Origin: JAVVHH01 sp965199665
GTDB taxonomy: Bacteria; Pseudomonadota; Alphaproteobacteria; Acetobacterales; Acetobacteraceae
DNA: 64,000 nucleotides
Assembly (NCBI GenBank): GCA_965199665.1
Contig: CBDASO010000001.1
Coordinates: forward strand, 248,001 to 312,000
Reading direction: 5' to 3'
Below, piece by piece: positions 44,377 to 53,498 of this stretch (position 1 is its first letter; each line of letters begins with the position of its first letter). A model generated the notes under the pieces. It did no database searches, had not been told where the DNA came from, and saw only the letters and a list, made by a program, of their open reading frames with translations. A program made the translations under genes and the position numbers.

Positions 44377-44832
44377 TCAGAAGATGGCGATCAGCGCGAC
44401 GCCGCCGACCATCAGCACGCCGCCCAGGATGCGCCACACGTTGAGCGCGTGCTGCTCCATGCCGAACAGGCCGAATTGGTCGATCACGAGCGACATCAGG
44501 ATGTTGGCCGTGATGGTCAGCCCGGCAAAGGCGCCGGCGCCCACCTTGTTGACGAAGATCAACCCCGCGATGACGGCAAAGGAGCCGACCAGCCCGCCGA
44601 GCGGCGCCCACCACGGCATCCCGGCCACGCCCTCGCCCGTCGGCATCGGGCGCGGCGCACACAGGAACAGCACGCCCAGGAACGCCACGATGGGCAGAAA
44701 GGAGACCACGCTGGCGAGCCAGGGATTGCTCAGCGCCTCCCGCAAAGCGCCGTTCATCGGCGGCCCCCAGGCCTGCAGCGCACCCGCGACCAGGATGATG
44801 GGATAGAGCCAAGCCGCGCTGATGTTTTCCAT
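44377..44832 (-). CDS. DMT-superfamily transporter, YdcZ/DUF606 type
   Basis: A 151-residue protein with five hydrophobic segments covering nearly its whole length, starting MENISAAWLYPIILVAGALQ. GALQAWGPPMNGALREALSNP and the late GLTITANILMSLVIDQFGLF mark the DUF606/YdcZ group, small relatives of EmrE/EamA that function as dimers or oligomers. Substrates are mostly unknown. It lies 24 bp downstream of the ArsB-like permease gene on the same strand and is probably co-transcribed. Confidence 0.85.
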   Translation of the reverse strand: MENISAAWLYPIILVAGALQAWGPPMNGALREALSNPWLASVVSFLPIVAFLGVLFLCAPRPMPTGEGVAGMPWWAPLGGLVGSFAVIAGLIFVNKVGAGAFAGLTITANILMSLVIDQFGLFGMEQHALNVWRILGGVLMVGGVALIAIF

Positions 44833-44856
44833 GAGTGTCTTCCTCGGTTTTGGGGG

Positions 44857-46125
44857 TCAGCCGAACGCGAACGCGCCGGCCAGGGCGAGCAGGAGGGCCG
44901 GCGGCATGACGAGCGCGCCGAGTTTCAGGAACGTCCAGGCCCCGACCGTCTGCCCTTCGCGGCGCAGCGCGGTGAGCCACAGGATGGTGGCCAGCGACCC
45001 GGTCACGGACAGGTTGGGGCCGAGATCGATGCCGATCAGCACGGCACTGCGCACCCGCTCCGGCACCTGCGCCAGCTCGACGACCCGCCCTGCTACCAGC
45101 CCCGCCGGCAGATTGTTGACCACGTTGGTACCGATCGCCAGCACGACCCCGGTGATCCAGGCCGCGCCGCCGGCCGACCAGGCGACCAGCTGGTGCACCT
45201 CGCGCGCCAGCGCCGCCGTGACGCCCGTCTGTTCCAGCGCCTGCACCAGCACGAACAGCCCGGCGACCAAGGGCAGCACGCCCCAGGACACGCCCCGCAG
45301 CACGGTGCCGACCCCGTTCTCCGACTTGAACAGCACCAGCACCGAGGCCGCGACGCCGGCCAGGAAGGTCGGCAGGCCGAGCTCGATGTCGAAGGCCGAC
45401 GAAACCAGCAGCACGATCGCGGTCAGCGCGATGCCCAGCGCGGCCAAGCGCCCGGCCGTGCTGAGCGTCGGCACGTCGATGTCGGCGTCGATCGGCTCCC
45501 GCAGCTTGGACCGCTGGGTCCAGCGCAGCACGGCATAGGTAGCGCCGATGGAGAGCAGCGACGGCAGGGCGTATTGCGGCAGCCATTGCAGCAGCGGCGG
45601 CATGTGGCTGCCGTAGATGACCAGGTTGGCCGGGTTGGAGATGGGCAGCACGAAAGAGGCCGCGTTGGCGATGAAGGCGCAGATGAACAGGTAGGGCAGC
45701 GGCTCCTCCGCCTTGGCGGCCTTCACCACGGCGGCCACGGCGGGCGTCAGCACCACGGCGGTCGCGTCGTTGGACAGGAACACGGTGACGACGGTGCCCA
45801 CCAGATAGACCAGCGTGAACAGCCGGGTCGGCGAGCGCCGGGCGGCGACCACGGCGCGCGCGGCCAGCCAGTCGAACAAGCCCTCCTGCCGCGCCAGCTC
45901 GGCCAGCAGCATCATGCCGATCAGGAACAGGTAGACGTCCGTGCCCTTGCGCACGCCGTCCCACGCGTCGCCGAGCGGCAGCAGGCCCAGCGCGACCAGC
46001 AGGATGGCGCCGAGCCCGGCCCAGATGAACTCCGGCCAGGAGAACGGCCGGATGATCACCCCGGCGGTGGCGAGCCCGGCGATGATCCACGTCAGCACGT
46101 GCGGGGAGAGCAAGGCGCTCACCAT
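44857..46125 (-). CDS. ArsB/NhaD-superfamily membrane permease
   Basis: A 422-residue protein with about eleven hydrophobic helices, starting MVSALLSPHVLTWIIAGLAT. The motif VFLSNDATAVVLTPAVAAVV (about 115-134) and its mirror image TNVVNNLPAGLVAGRVVE (about 324-341) are the paired NDxx/NNLP signatures of ArsB-type anion pumps. ArsB proteins export arsenite, but many family members carry other anions and no ars genes lie nearby, so arsenite specificity should not be assumed. It overlaps the phosphoesterase gene by 7 bp and precedes the DMT transporter. Confidence 0.86.
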   Translation of the reverse strand: MVSALLSPHVLTWIIAGLATAGVIIRPFSWPEFIWAGLGAILLVALGLLPLGDAWDGVRKGTDVYLFLIGMMLLAELARQEGLFDWLAARAVVAARRSPTRLFTLVYLVGTVVTVFLSNDATAVVLTPAVAAVVKAAKAEEPLPYLFICAFIANAASFVLPISNPANLVIYGSHMPPLLQWLPQYALPSLLSIGATYAVLRWTQRSKLREPIDADIDVPTLSTAGRLAALGIALTAIVLLVSSAFDIELGLPTFLAGVAASVLVLFKSENGVGTVLRGVSWGVLPLVAGLFVLVQALEQTGVTAALAREVHQLVAWSAGGAAWITGVVLAIGTNVVNNLPAGLVAGRVVELAQVPERVRSAVLIGIDLGPNLSVTGSLATILWLTALRREGQTVGAWTFLKLGALVMPPALLLALAGAFAFG

Positions 46126-47243
46126 TTGCGTCCGTTCCGATTGGGGCCGAGTTGTCCGCCGACGATGCCCTTCTCGGGCCAGGCTCCCAGCCGGTCGGCG
46201 TCGCTGCCATCGGCCGCGGCGGCCGGCAGCGCGTGACCCGGCGGCGGCAGCTCGATCGCGTCGTGATCGGTCCGGCCGTTCTCGTCCCAAGCGTCGACGG
46301 TGACCCGACGGGCGCCGTCGGGCAGCGGTGCTTCCCAGACGGAGGGCTGGCCCGCCACGGCCCGCATCGGCTCGGGCGCACGGCCATCCACGCGCATCGT
46401 CACGGCGGCGATCGGGGCGTCGCCGAGAATTTTCACGCGCACGAGAGCCCACCCGACCGCGGCGGCGATGCTGCGCCGGGTCACGAGGCGGCGATCGGCG
46501 GGATGGGTGATGAGGACGAGCGGCCAGGCCTCGGCCAGCGGCTTGAAGCGCCAAGCGACGCAGCCCGCGTCGAGGCTGGCGACGGAGAAGCCGACCGGGC
46601 CCTCCTCGATCTGCCCCGTCGACCGGGTGGCCATGAAAATGGTGCCGCCATCGTTGGCGAGCTCGTTGTAATGGGTATGGCCCATGTCGACGCAGGCGAC
46701 GCGATCATGCGCGAGCAGCCGGTTCAGCGTATCGCGGCCGGCGCGCAGGTCCGCCGGGTAGGTGTGCATGAACACCGCCACGTCCTGCCCGGCAGCGTCG
46801 GCGCCCGCGATCTCCCGCTCGACCCATTCGATCTGGGCCTCGCCGAGCCGGAAGTCGGGGCCGCCCGTGCCGGCCGACACCACGTCGAGGAACAGGCAGC
46901 GATGGCCGCGCACGGTGACGCCGTAGGGCAACGCCGGGGCGCCGAATGCGCCGTGGTAGGTCTCGAGGCTGCCGGGCTCCATGTCGTGGTCGCCCGGCAA
47001 GATGTGCACCGGCGCCTCCAGCCCGGCGAGTCCGTCGCGGACGATCCGATACTGCTCGGGCCGGCCGTTATCGGCGTTGTCGCCCGGCAGCAGCACGAAA
47101 TCGACGGCGCCGGGCGGCAGCGCGGCGGCGGCGGACACGATGGCGCGGAAGTCGCGGACGTTCTCCGCGTCGGGCGCCGCGACGTGGAGGTCGCCGATGT
47201 GCAGCCAAAGAAGGGGGGCGTGGTCGTGCGGGCCGGCTGTCAT
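46119..47243 (-). CDS. Calcineurin-like metallophosphoesterase
   Basis: A 374-residue protein with every metal-binding motif of the superfamily: HIGDLHV (about 15-21), LLPGDNADNG, LPGDHDME, a histidine in VFMHTYP and MGHTHYNE. The first 260 residues form the phosphoesterase domain. The last about 110 form a beta-rich domain with VDGRAPEPMR and VTVDAWDENGRTD that resembles an Ig/fibronectin fold seen in Icc- or phosphatase-like enzymes. No signal peptide is present, so the enzyme is likely cytoplasmic, although some relatives act outside the membrane. The substrate is unknown. It is the first gene of an apparent three-gene operon with two permeases. Confidence 0.85.
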   Translation of the reverse strand: MTAGPHDHAPLLWLHIGDLHVAAPDAENVRDFRAIVSAAAALPPGAVDFVLLPGDNADNGRPEQYRIVRDGLAGLEAPVHILPGDHDMEPGSLETYHGAFGAPALPYGVTVRGHRCLFLDVVSAGTGGPDFRLGEAQIEWVEREIAGADAAGQDVAVFMHTYPADLRAGRDTLNRLLAHDRVACVDMGHTHYNELANDGGTIFMATRSTGQIEEGPVGFSVASLDAGCVAWRFKPLAEAWPLVLITHPADRRLVTRRSIAAAVGWALVRVKILGDAPIAAVTMRVDGRAPEPMRAVAGQPSVWEAPLPDGARRVTVDAWDENGRTDHDAIELPPPGHALPAAAADGSDADRLGAWPEKGIVGGQLGPNRNGRKW

Positions 47244-47488
47244 CCGTGCTGTCCTGTTTCGGTCGGCTCGGTCGTTCGCACCAACGTTCTCTGGATCAGC
47301 AAGGTTCGTACCAGTCTGGCCGCGATCACCCTGCCTGGGCCGTCCCGCGGCGCACGCGGCCGCGGCGTCCTGAAACCAGACGCCGGCCGTCCGCGATGCG
47401 GTCGCTCGCCGAAAGGGTCGCGCCTGGTTGCGCTGTGGCCGCCGAACGCCCAGCCTAGGCCCGTATTCGAGAGCGGTTGGGGTTACTA

Positions 47489-48865
47489 ATGTCGTCCGAG
47501 AGCTTCCGCGGCTTCGTCGACCATGATTTCAACAACGGGGCGAATTGGCTTCCGTCCGGACCGCCCCAGGCCGGCGACGTGGCAACGATCGTCATGTCGT
47601 CCGCCACGTTCTCGGGAACCCTGCCCGCGAACCTCACCCTGTCCATGAGGACGCTAGGGTTCGCGAGCCGGTACAGCAGCCTGTCCTTGCAGGACGCGAC
47701 GATCCCGGCGAGCAGCTACGTCTACAGCTCGACCTTCTTCGACACCTACGAGGGCTTGCTTCCGGCCTCGTTGTCGTTTTCCGGCCGCATCGACAACAAG
47801 GGACGGCTGGTGTTCGACGGTGGGACGCAATCGATCGCGCTGCCGAGCGGCACGACGTTCCGCAACGAGGGCACCATCGACGTGACCACTGCCGCATCGA
47901 CGTTCAGCGCGGCCACGGGTGCTTCATTGATCAATGACGGCCTGATCCGATCGCTCAATCCATTCGCCCAGGCGCGACAGGGTCTGACCTTCTCGCTGCC
48001 GTTGAGCGGCAGCGGCACCGTCGGCATCAGCCTCGGCGCGACGGCCGAGTTCGCCGGGGCGGTCGGCGCGGGCCAGTCTGTGGCCTTCATCGGCGGCGCC
48101 GATGCGGGATCGACGGCGCGGATCGACGTGCCGAGCCTGTTCGCCGGCACGGTCCAGGGCTTCGTGGCGGGAGACACGATCGTGTTGGCCAACACGGCCG
48201 GCACCAGCGCAACGTTCGTCGCGGGCACCGCCGGGTCCGGCACGCTGAACGTCGTGTCGGGCGGGACGGTTGTCGCGTCACTCGCCCTGGAAGGCCGTTA
48301 TGCGTCCGGGGACTTCACGGTGGCGCCGTCCGGCTCGGCCCTGACCATCACCACGGCCGTGACGGACCCCACGACCGGATCGACGGTGGCGCCGACCACC
48401 GCGGGGCTCTTCCGGTTCTTCGACGACCGAGACGGCACGCACTTCCTCACCGCCAGCGTCGCCGAGCGCGACAGCGTGCTCAGCCAACGGTCGGATCTCG
48501 TGGCGGAGGTGAACGGTTTCGGCCAGGTGACTGCAGCGGACGCCGGGACGGTGGCGGTCTACCGCTTCTTTGACACCATCCACGGCACGCATTTCTTTAC
48601 CGCGAGCGCGGCCGAGCGGGACGCGGTGGTCGCCGCGCGGCCGGACCTGACCTACGAAGCGAGCGCGACTTTCCTCGAGCACGGCACGGCGCAGGCCGGT
48701 GACGTCGCCGTCACCCGGCTGTTCTCGACCGCCAACGGCACGCATCTCTACACGGCGAGCGCGCCCGAGCTGAGCGGACTACTGACGCCCGGCAGCACGA
48801 GTTATCGAGCGGATTTGGTGTCGGAAGGGGTGAGCTTCTACGCCCCGTCCGGCCGCTATGGCTGA
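47489..48865 (+). CDS. Beta-rich surface-type protein with three DUF5648 repeats
   Basis: A 458-residue protein beginning MSSESFRGFVDHDFNNGANW with no Sec or Tat signal. Residues about 1-290 are rich in G, S, T and V with beta-helix-like turns (GTIDVTTAASTF, GTLNVVSGGTVVASLALEG), as in autotransporter and RTX-type surface proteins. Residues 305-455 hold three repeats of about 48 residues: FRFFDDRDGTHFLTAS, YRFFDTIHGTHFFTAS and TRLFSTANGTHLYTAS, the DUF5648 motif. Absence of a signal with this composition suggests type I secretion, but no exporter genes are adjacent. Its end overlaps the convergent amidohydrolase gene by 10 bp. Confidence 0.72.
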   Translation: MSSESFRGFVDHDFNNGANWLPSGPPQAGDVATIVMSSATFSGTLPANLTLSMRTLGFASRYSSLSLQDATIPASSYVYSSTFFDTYEGLLPASLSFSGRIDNKGRLVFDGGTQSIALPSGTTFRNEGTIDVTTAASTFSAATGASLINDGLIRSLNPFAQARQGLTFSLPLSGSGTVGISLGATAEFAGAVGAGQSVAFIGGADAGSTARIDVPSLFAGTVQGFVAGDTIVLANTAGTSATFVAGTAGSGTLNVVSGGTVVASLALEGRYASGDFTVAPSGSALTITTAVTDPTTGSTVAPTTAGLFRFFDDRDGTHFLTASVAERDSVLSQRSDLVAEVNGFGQVTAADAGTVAVYRFFDTIHGTHFFTASAAERDAVVAARPDLTYEASATFLEHGTAQAGDVAVTRLFSTANGTHLYTASAPELSGLLTPGSTSYRADLVSEGVSFYAPSGRYG

Positions 48866-50088
48866 CGCGGCGGACTCAGCAGGCGGGCCGGCGGGCGCTC
48901 GAAGGTGCGGCGGCCCGCCTTGAAGCCCCAGCGCGCCGGGGCGAGTTCGGCCACCGCCTGGGCGGGGGTCTCGGCGTCGAACAGGACGAGGTCGGCCGGC
49001 GCCCCCACCGCGATGCCGTAGGGCCGGCGCATCAGCTGCGCCGCGCGGTCGGTGACCATGGCGAAACAGTCGGCCAGCCCGTCGCCATCGGCGATCTGGG
49101 CGACGTTGGCGAACAGGTTGGCAATGCGGAGCAGCGATCCGTCGCCGAACGGCGTGAACGGGTTCAGCACGTTGTTGGTCGAGATCGAGCAGGTCACGCC
49201 CTGCCGCAGCAGGCGATGCGCCGGGGCGACGCCGCGCGGGACGTTCTCCGACGCATCCTGCCCCATCAGGAACAGGTCTGTGGCCGGCAGCACGGTGACC
49301 GCGACGCCGGCGTCGGCCAGGCGGCGGGCGGCCGCGTCGAACCGGGCGGGCGGCATGGCGCTCAGCTTGGTCGCGTGCCCGATCGCGACCCGGCCGCCCC
49401 GGCCCGACCGCTCCGTCAGGCGGCAGACCTCGTCGATGTCGGCCTGCGCCGGGTCGAGGTCGAAGTCGAGATGGAGGTCGATATCCATGTCGAAGCGGTC
49501 GGCCAGCTCGAAGATACGGGCGATCTGCCCGTGGGAGTCGCGATCGACGTAGGGCGCGCCGCCGATCAGGTCGCAGCCGGCCTCCAGCGCGGATACCAGC
49601 ACCGCGTCGCAGCCGGGATCGTCCAGCAGGCCTTCTTGCGGGAACACGCATAGTTCCAGATCGACCACGTCGGCCCAGTCGCGCTTGAGCTGTTGCAGCG
49701 CCCGCAGGCTGACGAGGCCGACGCGGGGGTCAACCTCCACATGGGTACGCATCCGCGTGGTCCCGTGCAGGACCGCGCGCTCGAGGGTGCGGGCGGCGCG
49801 GTCGTAGACATCCTGCTCGGTGAAGCTCTGCTTGGCCTGCCTGCACTGCGCCACCGCCTCCTGCAGCGTGCCCTTGCGGCAGGTGCAGCGGTCCATGATG
49901 GCGGATTTGTCGAGATGGACATGCGTCTCGACCAGCCCGGCGCAGACCAGCTTGCCGCCGGCCGCGTCCGCCGGGCCATCGAATGGCAGGCCCTGCCCGA
50001 TCGCGGCGACCCGGCCGCCGAGGATGCCGATATCGACGGGCTCGCCGCCCTCGGGGAGGCGGGCGTCACGGATCAGATGATCGAACAT
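48856..50088 (-). CDS. Cytosine deaminase-like amidohydrolase
   Basis: A 410-residue protein starting MFDHLIRDARLPEGG. Metal ligands are visible as ETHVHLDKSAIMDR (about 54-67), the histidine in DLHLDFDLDPAQADID, HATKLSAM and the late aspartate region CSISTNNVLNP. The HVHLDK motif and RTHVEVDPRVGL place it with cytosine deaminases and N-isopropylammelide-type enzymes. In the CodA reaction cytosine becomes uracil, which would feed the upp/URC1 genes 5 kb away, but the NNVLN segment differs from the usual SDNV, so the substrate may be a related ring amide. It is followed upstream by a palindromic repeat rather than an operon partner. Confidence 0.8.
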   Translation of the reverse strand: MFDHLIRDARLPEGGEPVDIGILGGRVAAIGQGLPFDGPADAAGGKLVCAGLVETHVHLDKSAIMDRCTCRKGTLQEAVAQCRQAKQSFTEQDVYDRAARTLERAVLHGTTRMRTHVEVDPRVGLVSLRALQQLKRDWADVVDLELCVFPQEGLLDDPGCDAVLVSALEAGCDLIGGAPYVDRDSHGQIARIFELADRFDMDIDLHLDFDLDPAQADIDEVCRLTERSGRGGRVAIGHATKLSAMPPARFDAAARRLADAGVAVTVLPATDLFLMGQDASENVPRGVAPAHRLLRQGVTCSISTNNVLNPFTPFGDGSLLRIANLFANVAQIADGDGLADCFAMVTDRAAQLMRRPYGIAVGAPADLVLFDAETPAQAVAELAPARWGFKAGRRTFERPPARLLSPPRQP

Positions 50089-50140
50089 CCCCGGCAGATG
50101 GGCCCGGCGCGCGCGATACCAACCGCGCCGACCGCAACCC

Positions 50141-50246
50141 AGAGCACGTCCCGAGCCGAGAAGCTCGGGAGCAGTGCTCTATCGTATTGCTAGTAGAGCA
50201 ACTTTCTCCGACCGAACTGACCCGGTTCGGTCGGAGGTCGCTCTAG
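50141..50246. repeat. Dispersed palindromic element, copy 2
   Basis: Two hairpins in tandem. In the first, AGAGCAC pairs with GTGCTCT and, nested inside, CCCGAGC with GCTCGGG. In the second, CTCCGACCGAAC pairs perfectly with GTTCGGTCGGAG, flanked by AGAGC/GCTCT. The second hairpin and the framing AGAGCA and CTCTAG ends match the element at 42079-42160. It lies between divergent genes. Confidence 0.85.
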
Positions 50247-50279
50247 CCAGCCTCGATCGGCTCTCCTACCTAAGCACCC

Positions 50280-50585
50280 ATGTCACGCTCGCCGACGAAC
50301 GATCTCGCCCCGCTCATCAAGCTCCTGCAAGCGGGCGTCCCGCCGCAGCGTGCCGCGAGCGAGCTTTCTCGCGTCCTGGCGATCTGGACGGCGGAACTGG
50401 AGAATGACGACGAGGAGCTCCAGGAGCGGTTGTCCGGCCTGGCCGAGCAGATGGCGACGGGCATCGAGGAGATGCACGAGGGCATCTCGGAAGCGAGCGA
50501 CAAGGGTAAGCCGACCTTGCGGCGCATCCTGGCGACGCACGTGGCGGTGTTGGACGAAGTGCGGAAGGCGCAGGGAATGGGGTAG
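50280..50585 (+). CDS. Small helical protein of unknown function
   Basis: A 101-residue soluble protein with no recognised family. It reads MSRSPTNDLAPLIKLLQAGV and continues as charged helices (ELENDDEELQERLSGLAEQM; EGISEASDKGKPTLRRILA) that would favour a helical bundle or short coiled coil. No ribosome site is clear before the ATG, and the repeat element ends 33 bp upstream. It may be regulatory or structural; nothing in the context decides. Confidence 0.5.
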   Translation: MSRSPTNDLAPLIKLLQAGVPPQRAASELSRVLAIWTAELENDDEELQERLSGLAEQMATGIEEMHEGISEASDKGKPTLRRILATHVAVLDEVRKAQGMG

Positions 50586-50800
50586 ATCTCTTCCGGCGCT
50601 GGGACCAGCAACCGATCAGGGTCGATGTTTGTCTTTGAAATCCGGCCCGGTCCGCACCTGAATACCAACCGGATCGCCTTGCTGAGAAATTCCCCAAGTA
50701 GACCGGAGGTCGTCGACGGGCATTATTGCGTCCGGGGACTTACGCGCATCTCTGCTTCGCTGTACGGACGGCGATGACTGACATGATCGAGATCGATTGA
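50586..50800. other. Intergenic region of lower GC, no feature resolved
   Basis: This 215-bp gap before the NhaD-like gene is less GC-rich than its neighbours. I found no strong promoter, riboswitch or repeat in it. The following ATG has only a weak GAG as ribosome site. Confidence 0.5.
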
Positions 50801-52222
50801 ATGACTTGGCATCGGCGGCTTGCCCTCGTTTCGGCCGTGGTCGTGGCCGGCTACGGGGGACCGGCCCATGCCGCCGAAGGCGCTGGCGGCCTGAACGGCT
50901 CCGGCCTGGCCCTCTGGTGGGCGCTGCCCTTCGCGGGGCTGCTGCTCTCCGTCGCGGTCGTGCCGCAGGTCTCCGCCCATTTCTGGCACAAGAACTTCGG
51001 CAAGCTTTCGGCCGGTTGGGCGCTGCTGTTCCTGATCCCGTTCGTCATGACGCAGGGTGTCGAGATGGCGGCATCGGAGGTGTTGCACACGGCACTGGCG
51101 GAATACTTCCCGTTCATCATCCTGCTCTTCGCGTTGTTCGTCATCTCGGGCGGCATCCGGGTCCGGAGCAACATGATCGGCACGCCGGCCATCAACACCG
51201 GCATCCTCGCCTTCGGCGCCGCCATCGCGAGCCTCACCGGCACGACGGGCGCGGCGATGCTGCTGGTGCGACCGCTGATCCAGACCAATCTCAAGCGGCG
51301 CCGCAACGCCCACGTGCTGGTGTTCTTCATCTTCCTGGTGGCCAATATCGGCGGCTCGCTCACGCCGCTGGGCGATCCACCGCTGTTTCTGGGCTTCCTG
51401 CAGGGCGTCGCCTTCGGCTGGCCGTTCACCCACATGATCCGGCCCATGCTGCTGGGCAGCGGCGTTCTGCTGCTGACGTTCTACCTCATCGACCGCCGGG
51501 TGTGGGCGCGCGATGGCGGGCCGCGCCGGGTCGGGCCGCCGCGCATCGGCTTTCGCGGCCTGCATAACCTGATCTATCTGGTGGCCGCCGTCGGCGCGGT
51601 GCTGCTCAGCGGCATCTGGAAGCCGGGCATCGACCTCCATGTCTGGCACGTCGCCGTTCCGCTGCAGAGCCTGACGCGGGACGGCATCCTGCTGGCGCTG
51701 GCCGGCATGTCGTGGGCCACCACGGCCCGGCGGGTCCGGATCGAGAATGCCTTCACCTGGGATCCGATCCTCGAAGTCGTCTACCTCTTCGCCGGTATCT
51801 TCATCACCATCCTGCCGGTTCTGGCGATCCTGCGCGCCGGCAGCGCGGGCGCAATGTCCTCACTCGTCGCCATGTCCACCGGCGCGGGCGGCCTGCCGGA
51901 CAACGTCGCGTATTTCTGGATGACCGGCGTGTTGTCGTCGTTCCTGGACAACGCGCCCACCTACCTCGTGTTCTTCAACATGGCGGGCGGCGACCCGCAG
52001 CAGCTCATGGGCCCGCTCTGGGACACGCTTCTGGCGATCTCCGCCGGGTCGGTGTTCATGGGCGCCATGACCTATATCGGCAACGCGCCGAACTTCATGG
52101 TCCGCTCCATCGCCAGCGAGCGCGGCATCCGCATGCCGTCCTTCGTGGGCTACATGGGATGGTCGTGTGCCGTGTTGCTGCCGACCTTCCTGCTGGTCAC
52201 CCTGGTGTTCTTCCGGGGCTGA
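50801..52222 (+). CDS. Sodium:proton antiporter of the NhaD/CitMHS-like group
   Basis: A 473-residue membrane protein. The first 24 residues look like a cleavable signal (LALVSAVVVAGYGGPAHA-AE), and about eleven hydrophobic helices follow. LTGTTGAAMLLVRPLIQTN and NIGGSLTPLGDPPLFLGF (about 183-200), with a mirror-image SSFLDNAPTYLVFFN near 384 and GAMTYIGNAPNFMV, are the paired half-repeats of this family. Members exchange sodium for protons or carry other ions. Its 3' end overlaps the end of a convergent CPA1 antiporter gene by 26 bp, an unusual arrangement for two transporters of likely related role. Confidence 0.85.
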   Translation: MTWHRRLALVSAVVVAGYGGPAHAAEGAGGLNGSGLALWWALPFAGLLLSVAVVPQVSAHFWHKNFGKLSAGWALLFLIPFVMTQGVEMAASEVLHTALAEYFPFIILLFALFVISGGIRVRSNMIGTPAINTGILAFGAAIASLTGTTGAAMLLVRPLIQTNLKRRRNAHVLVFFIFLVANIGGSLTPLGDPPLFLGFLQGVAFGWPFTHMIRPMLLGSGVLLLTFYLIDRRVWARDGGPRRVGPPRIGFRGLHNLIYLVAAVGAVLLSGIWKPGIDLHVWHVAVPLQSLTRDGILLALAGMSWATTARRVRIENAFTWDPILEVVYLFAGIFITILPVLAILRAGSAGAMSSLVAMSTGAGGLPDNVAYFWMTGVLSSFLDNAPTYLVFFNMAGGDPQQLMGPLWDTLLAISAGSVFMGAMTYIGNAPNFMVRSIASERGIRMPSFVGYMGWSCAVLLPTFLLVTLVFFRG

Positions 52223-53465
52223 CCGGCGGCGCCGGGCGCGCGCGGCCGAAGGCGCGCGTCAGCGGCGTTCCCGTGACGCCGTGTGCGAGCACGGAGGCGC
52301 CGATCGCCAGCGAGATATAGGGCCAGTACTCGGAAGACCCCGTCTCGTCCTGGATCAGCATGGCGTAGAACAAGGCGGCCGCGCCGATCGGCCCGAACCA
52401 GCCCGCGAACAGGGCGCTTCGCCGGTCCCGGTTCCACGGGAGCCAGCGGCGGAGCAGCAACCAGGCCGGGATGCGCCGCAGCAGCAGGATGCCGGCGGCG
52501 AAGGCGACGGCGCGCCACCCCAGCCGGCTCCACTCCGCCCAGGGGATCGCCGCTCCGAACAGGATCATGATCGGCAGATCGAAGAACCGGCCCAGCGCTT
52601 CGCTGAACCGTTCATGGTGTTCGGCAACGTCGAAGCGGCGATTGCTGTTATTGAGGACGGCGCCGGCGACGAAGGCCGCGAGCACCTCGTCCCCGCCCAG
52701 CAAGCGCACGCCCGAGGTGGTGGCGAGCGCCAGGGCGATCGTGACGGTGAGGAGCGAGGCCGCTTCCGCATCCGGGCGGTTGCGCGCCCAGCGGAGCGCC
52801 TCCGCCGTGATCCACCCCGCGACTCCGCCGACCAGCACGGCGCCGAGGATCTCCCACAGCACGACGTGCACCAGCCATTCGACGCCGGCCTCGGCCGGCC
52901 CCTGGCGCATGAGCAGGATGGGCAACATCACCAACGGCAGCGCGAGGCCGTCATTGATGGCGCTCTCCGCCGTCATGCCGTCCCGCAGCAAGCCGGGAAC
53001 GGCTTGCCGGGCCAGCCGGCCGGTGAGGATCGGTGCAGAAAGGACGGGGTCCGTCGGGGCGATCGCGGCACCGAGGAGCAAGGCGGGAAGCAGGGGCAGA
53101 CCGAATGCCAGGCCGCCGATGGCACCGCCGATCAGCCACATCAGCAGCATCCCCGGCCCCAGCGCCACGGCGAGGCCACGCCAGTTCCGGCGCAGCCAAT
53201 ATGCCGGCAGCCGCATGGCCGCCCCGGTCACGGCGATGGCGAGGGTGAACCGTGCCGCCTCCCGCAAAAGGGCCGCATCCGCCGGGTGGGCCAGGGGATC
53301 GAGATGCAACAGCCCGGCCCCCAGCGGTCCGAGGACGATTCCGGCCGCCGCGCAGGTGAGCGGCTCCGACACCCAAAGCATCTGGTTGACGATGCCCGAC
53401 GTGGCGCCGAGGGCCACCAGCAGGCCGAACACGCAGAATGTGAGCAGCCACAGATCCGGTGTCAT
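52197..53465 (-). CDS. CPA1-type cation:proton antiporter
   Basis: A 422-residue membrane protein with about twelve hydrophobic helices starting MTPDLWLLTFCVFGLLVALG. The exchanger core is seen in AAIAPTDPVLSAPILTG (about 132-148), with the TDP aspartate, and in GMTAESAINDGLALPLV with the ND pair. It swaps sodium or potassium for protons across the inner membrane. A short hydrophilic tail of about 25 residues ends the protein. The gene overlaps the convergent NhaD-like gene at its 3' end and is 33 bp from the MscS gene on the same strand. Confidence 0.89.
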   Translation of the reverse strand: MTPDLWLLTFCVFGLLVALGATSGIVNQMLWVSEPLTCAAAGIVLGPLGAGLLHLDPLAHPADAALLREAARFTLAIAVTGAAMRLPAYWLRRNWRGLAVALGPGMLLMWLIGGAIGGLAFGLPLLPALLLGAAIAPTDPVLSAPILTGRLARQAVPGLLRDGMTAESAINDGLALPLVMLPILLMRQGPAEAGVEWLVHVVLWEILGAVLVGGVAGWITAEALRWARNRPDAEAASLLTVTIALALATTSGVRLLGGDEVLAAFVAGAVLNNSNRRFDVAEHHERFSEALGRFFDLPIMILFGAAIPWAEWSRLGWRAVAFAAGILLLRRIPAWLLLRRWLPWNRDRRSALFAGWFGPIGAAALFYAMLIQDETGSSEYWPYISLAIGASVLAHGVTGTPLTRAFGRARPAPPVSPGRTPG

Positions 53466-53498
53466 GCGTGGCCGCGCCGCGCCACGGTGCCGGAGCCG

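Noticed and set aside
44857..46125. Arsenic-resistance operon
   Set aside because: The ArsB-like permease has no arsR, arsC or arsH neighbour; the adjacent genes are a phosphoesterase and a DMT transporter, so arsenite export is not supported.
47244..47488. Regulatory element or small gene before the DUF5648 protein
   Set aside because: No consistent promoter, repeat or start with ribosome site could be identified in this 245-bp gap.
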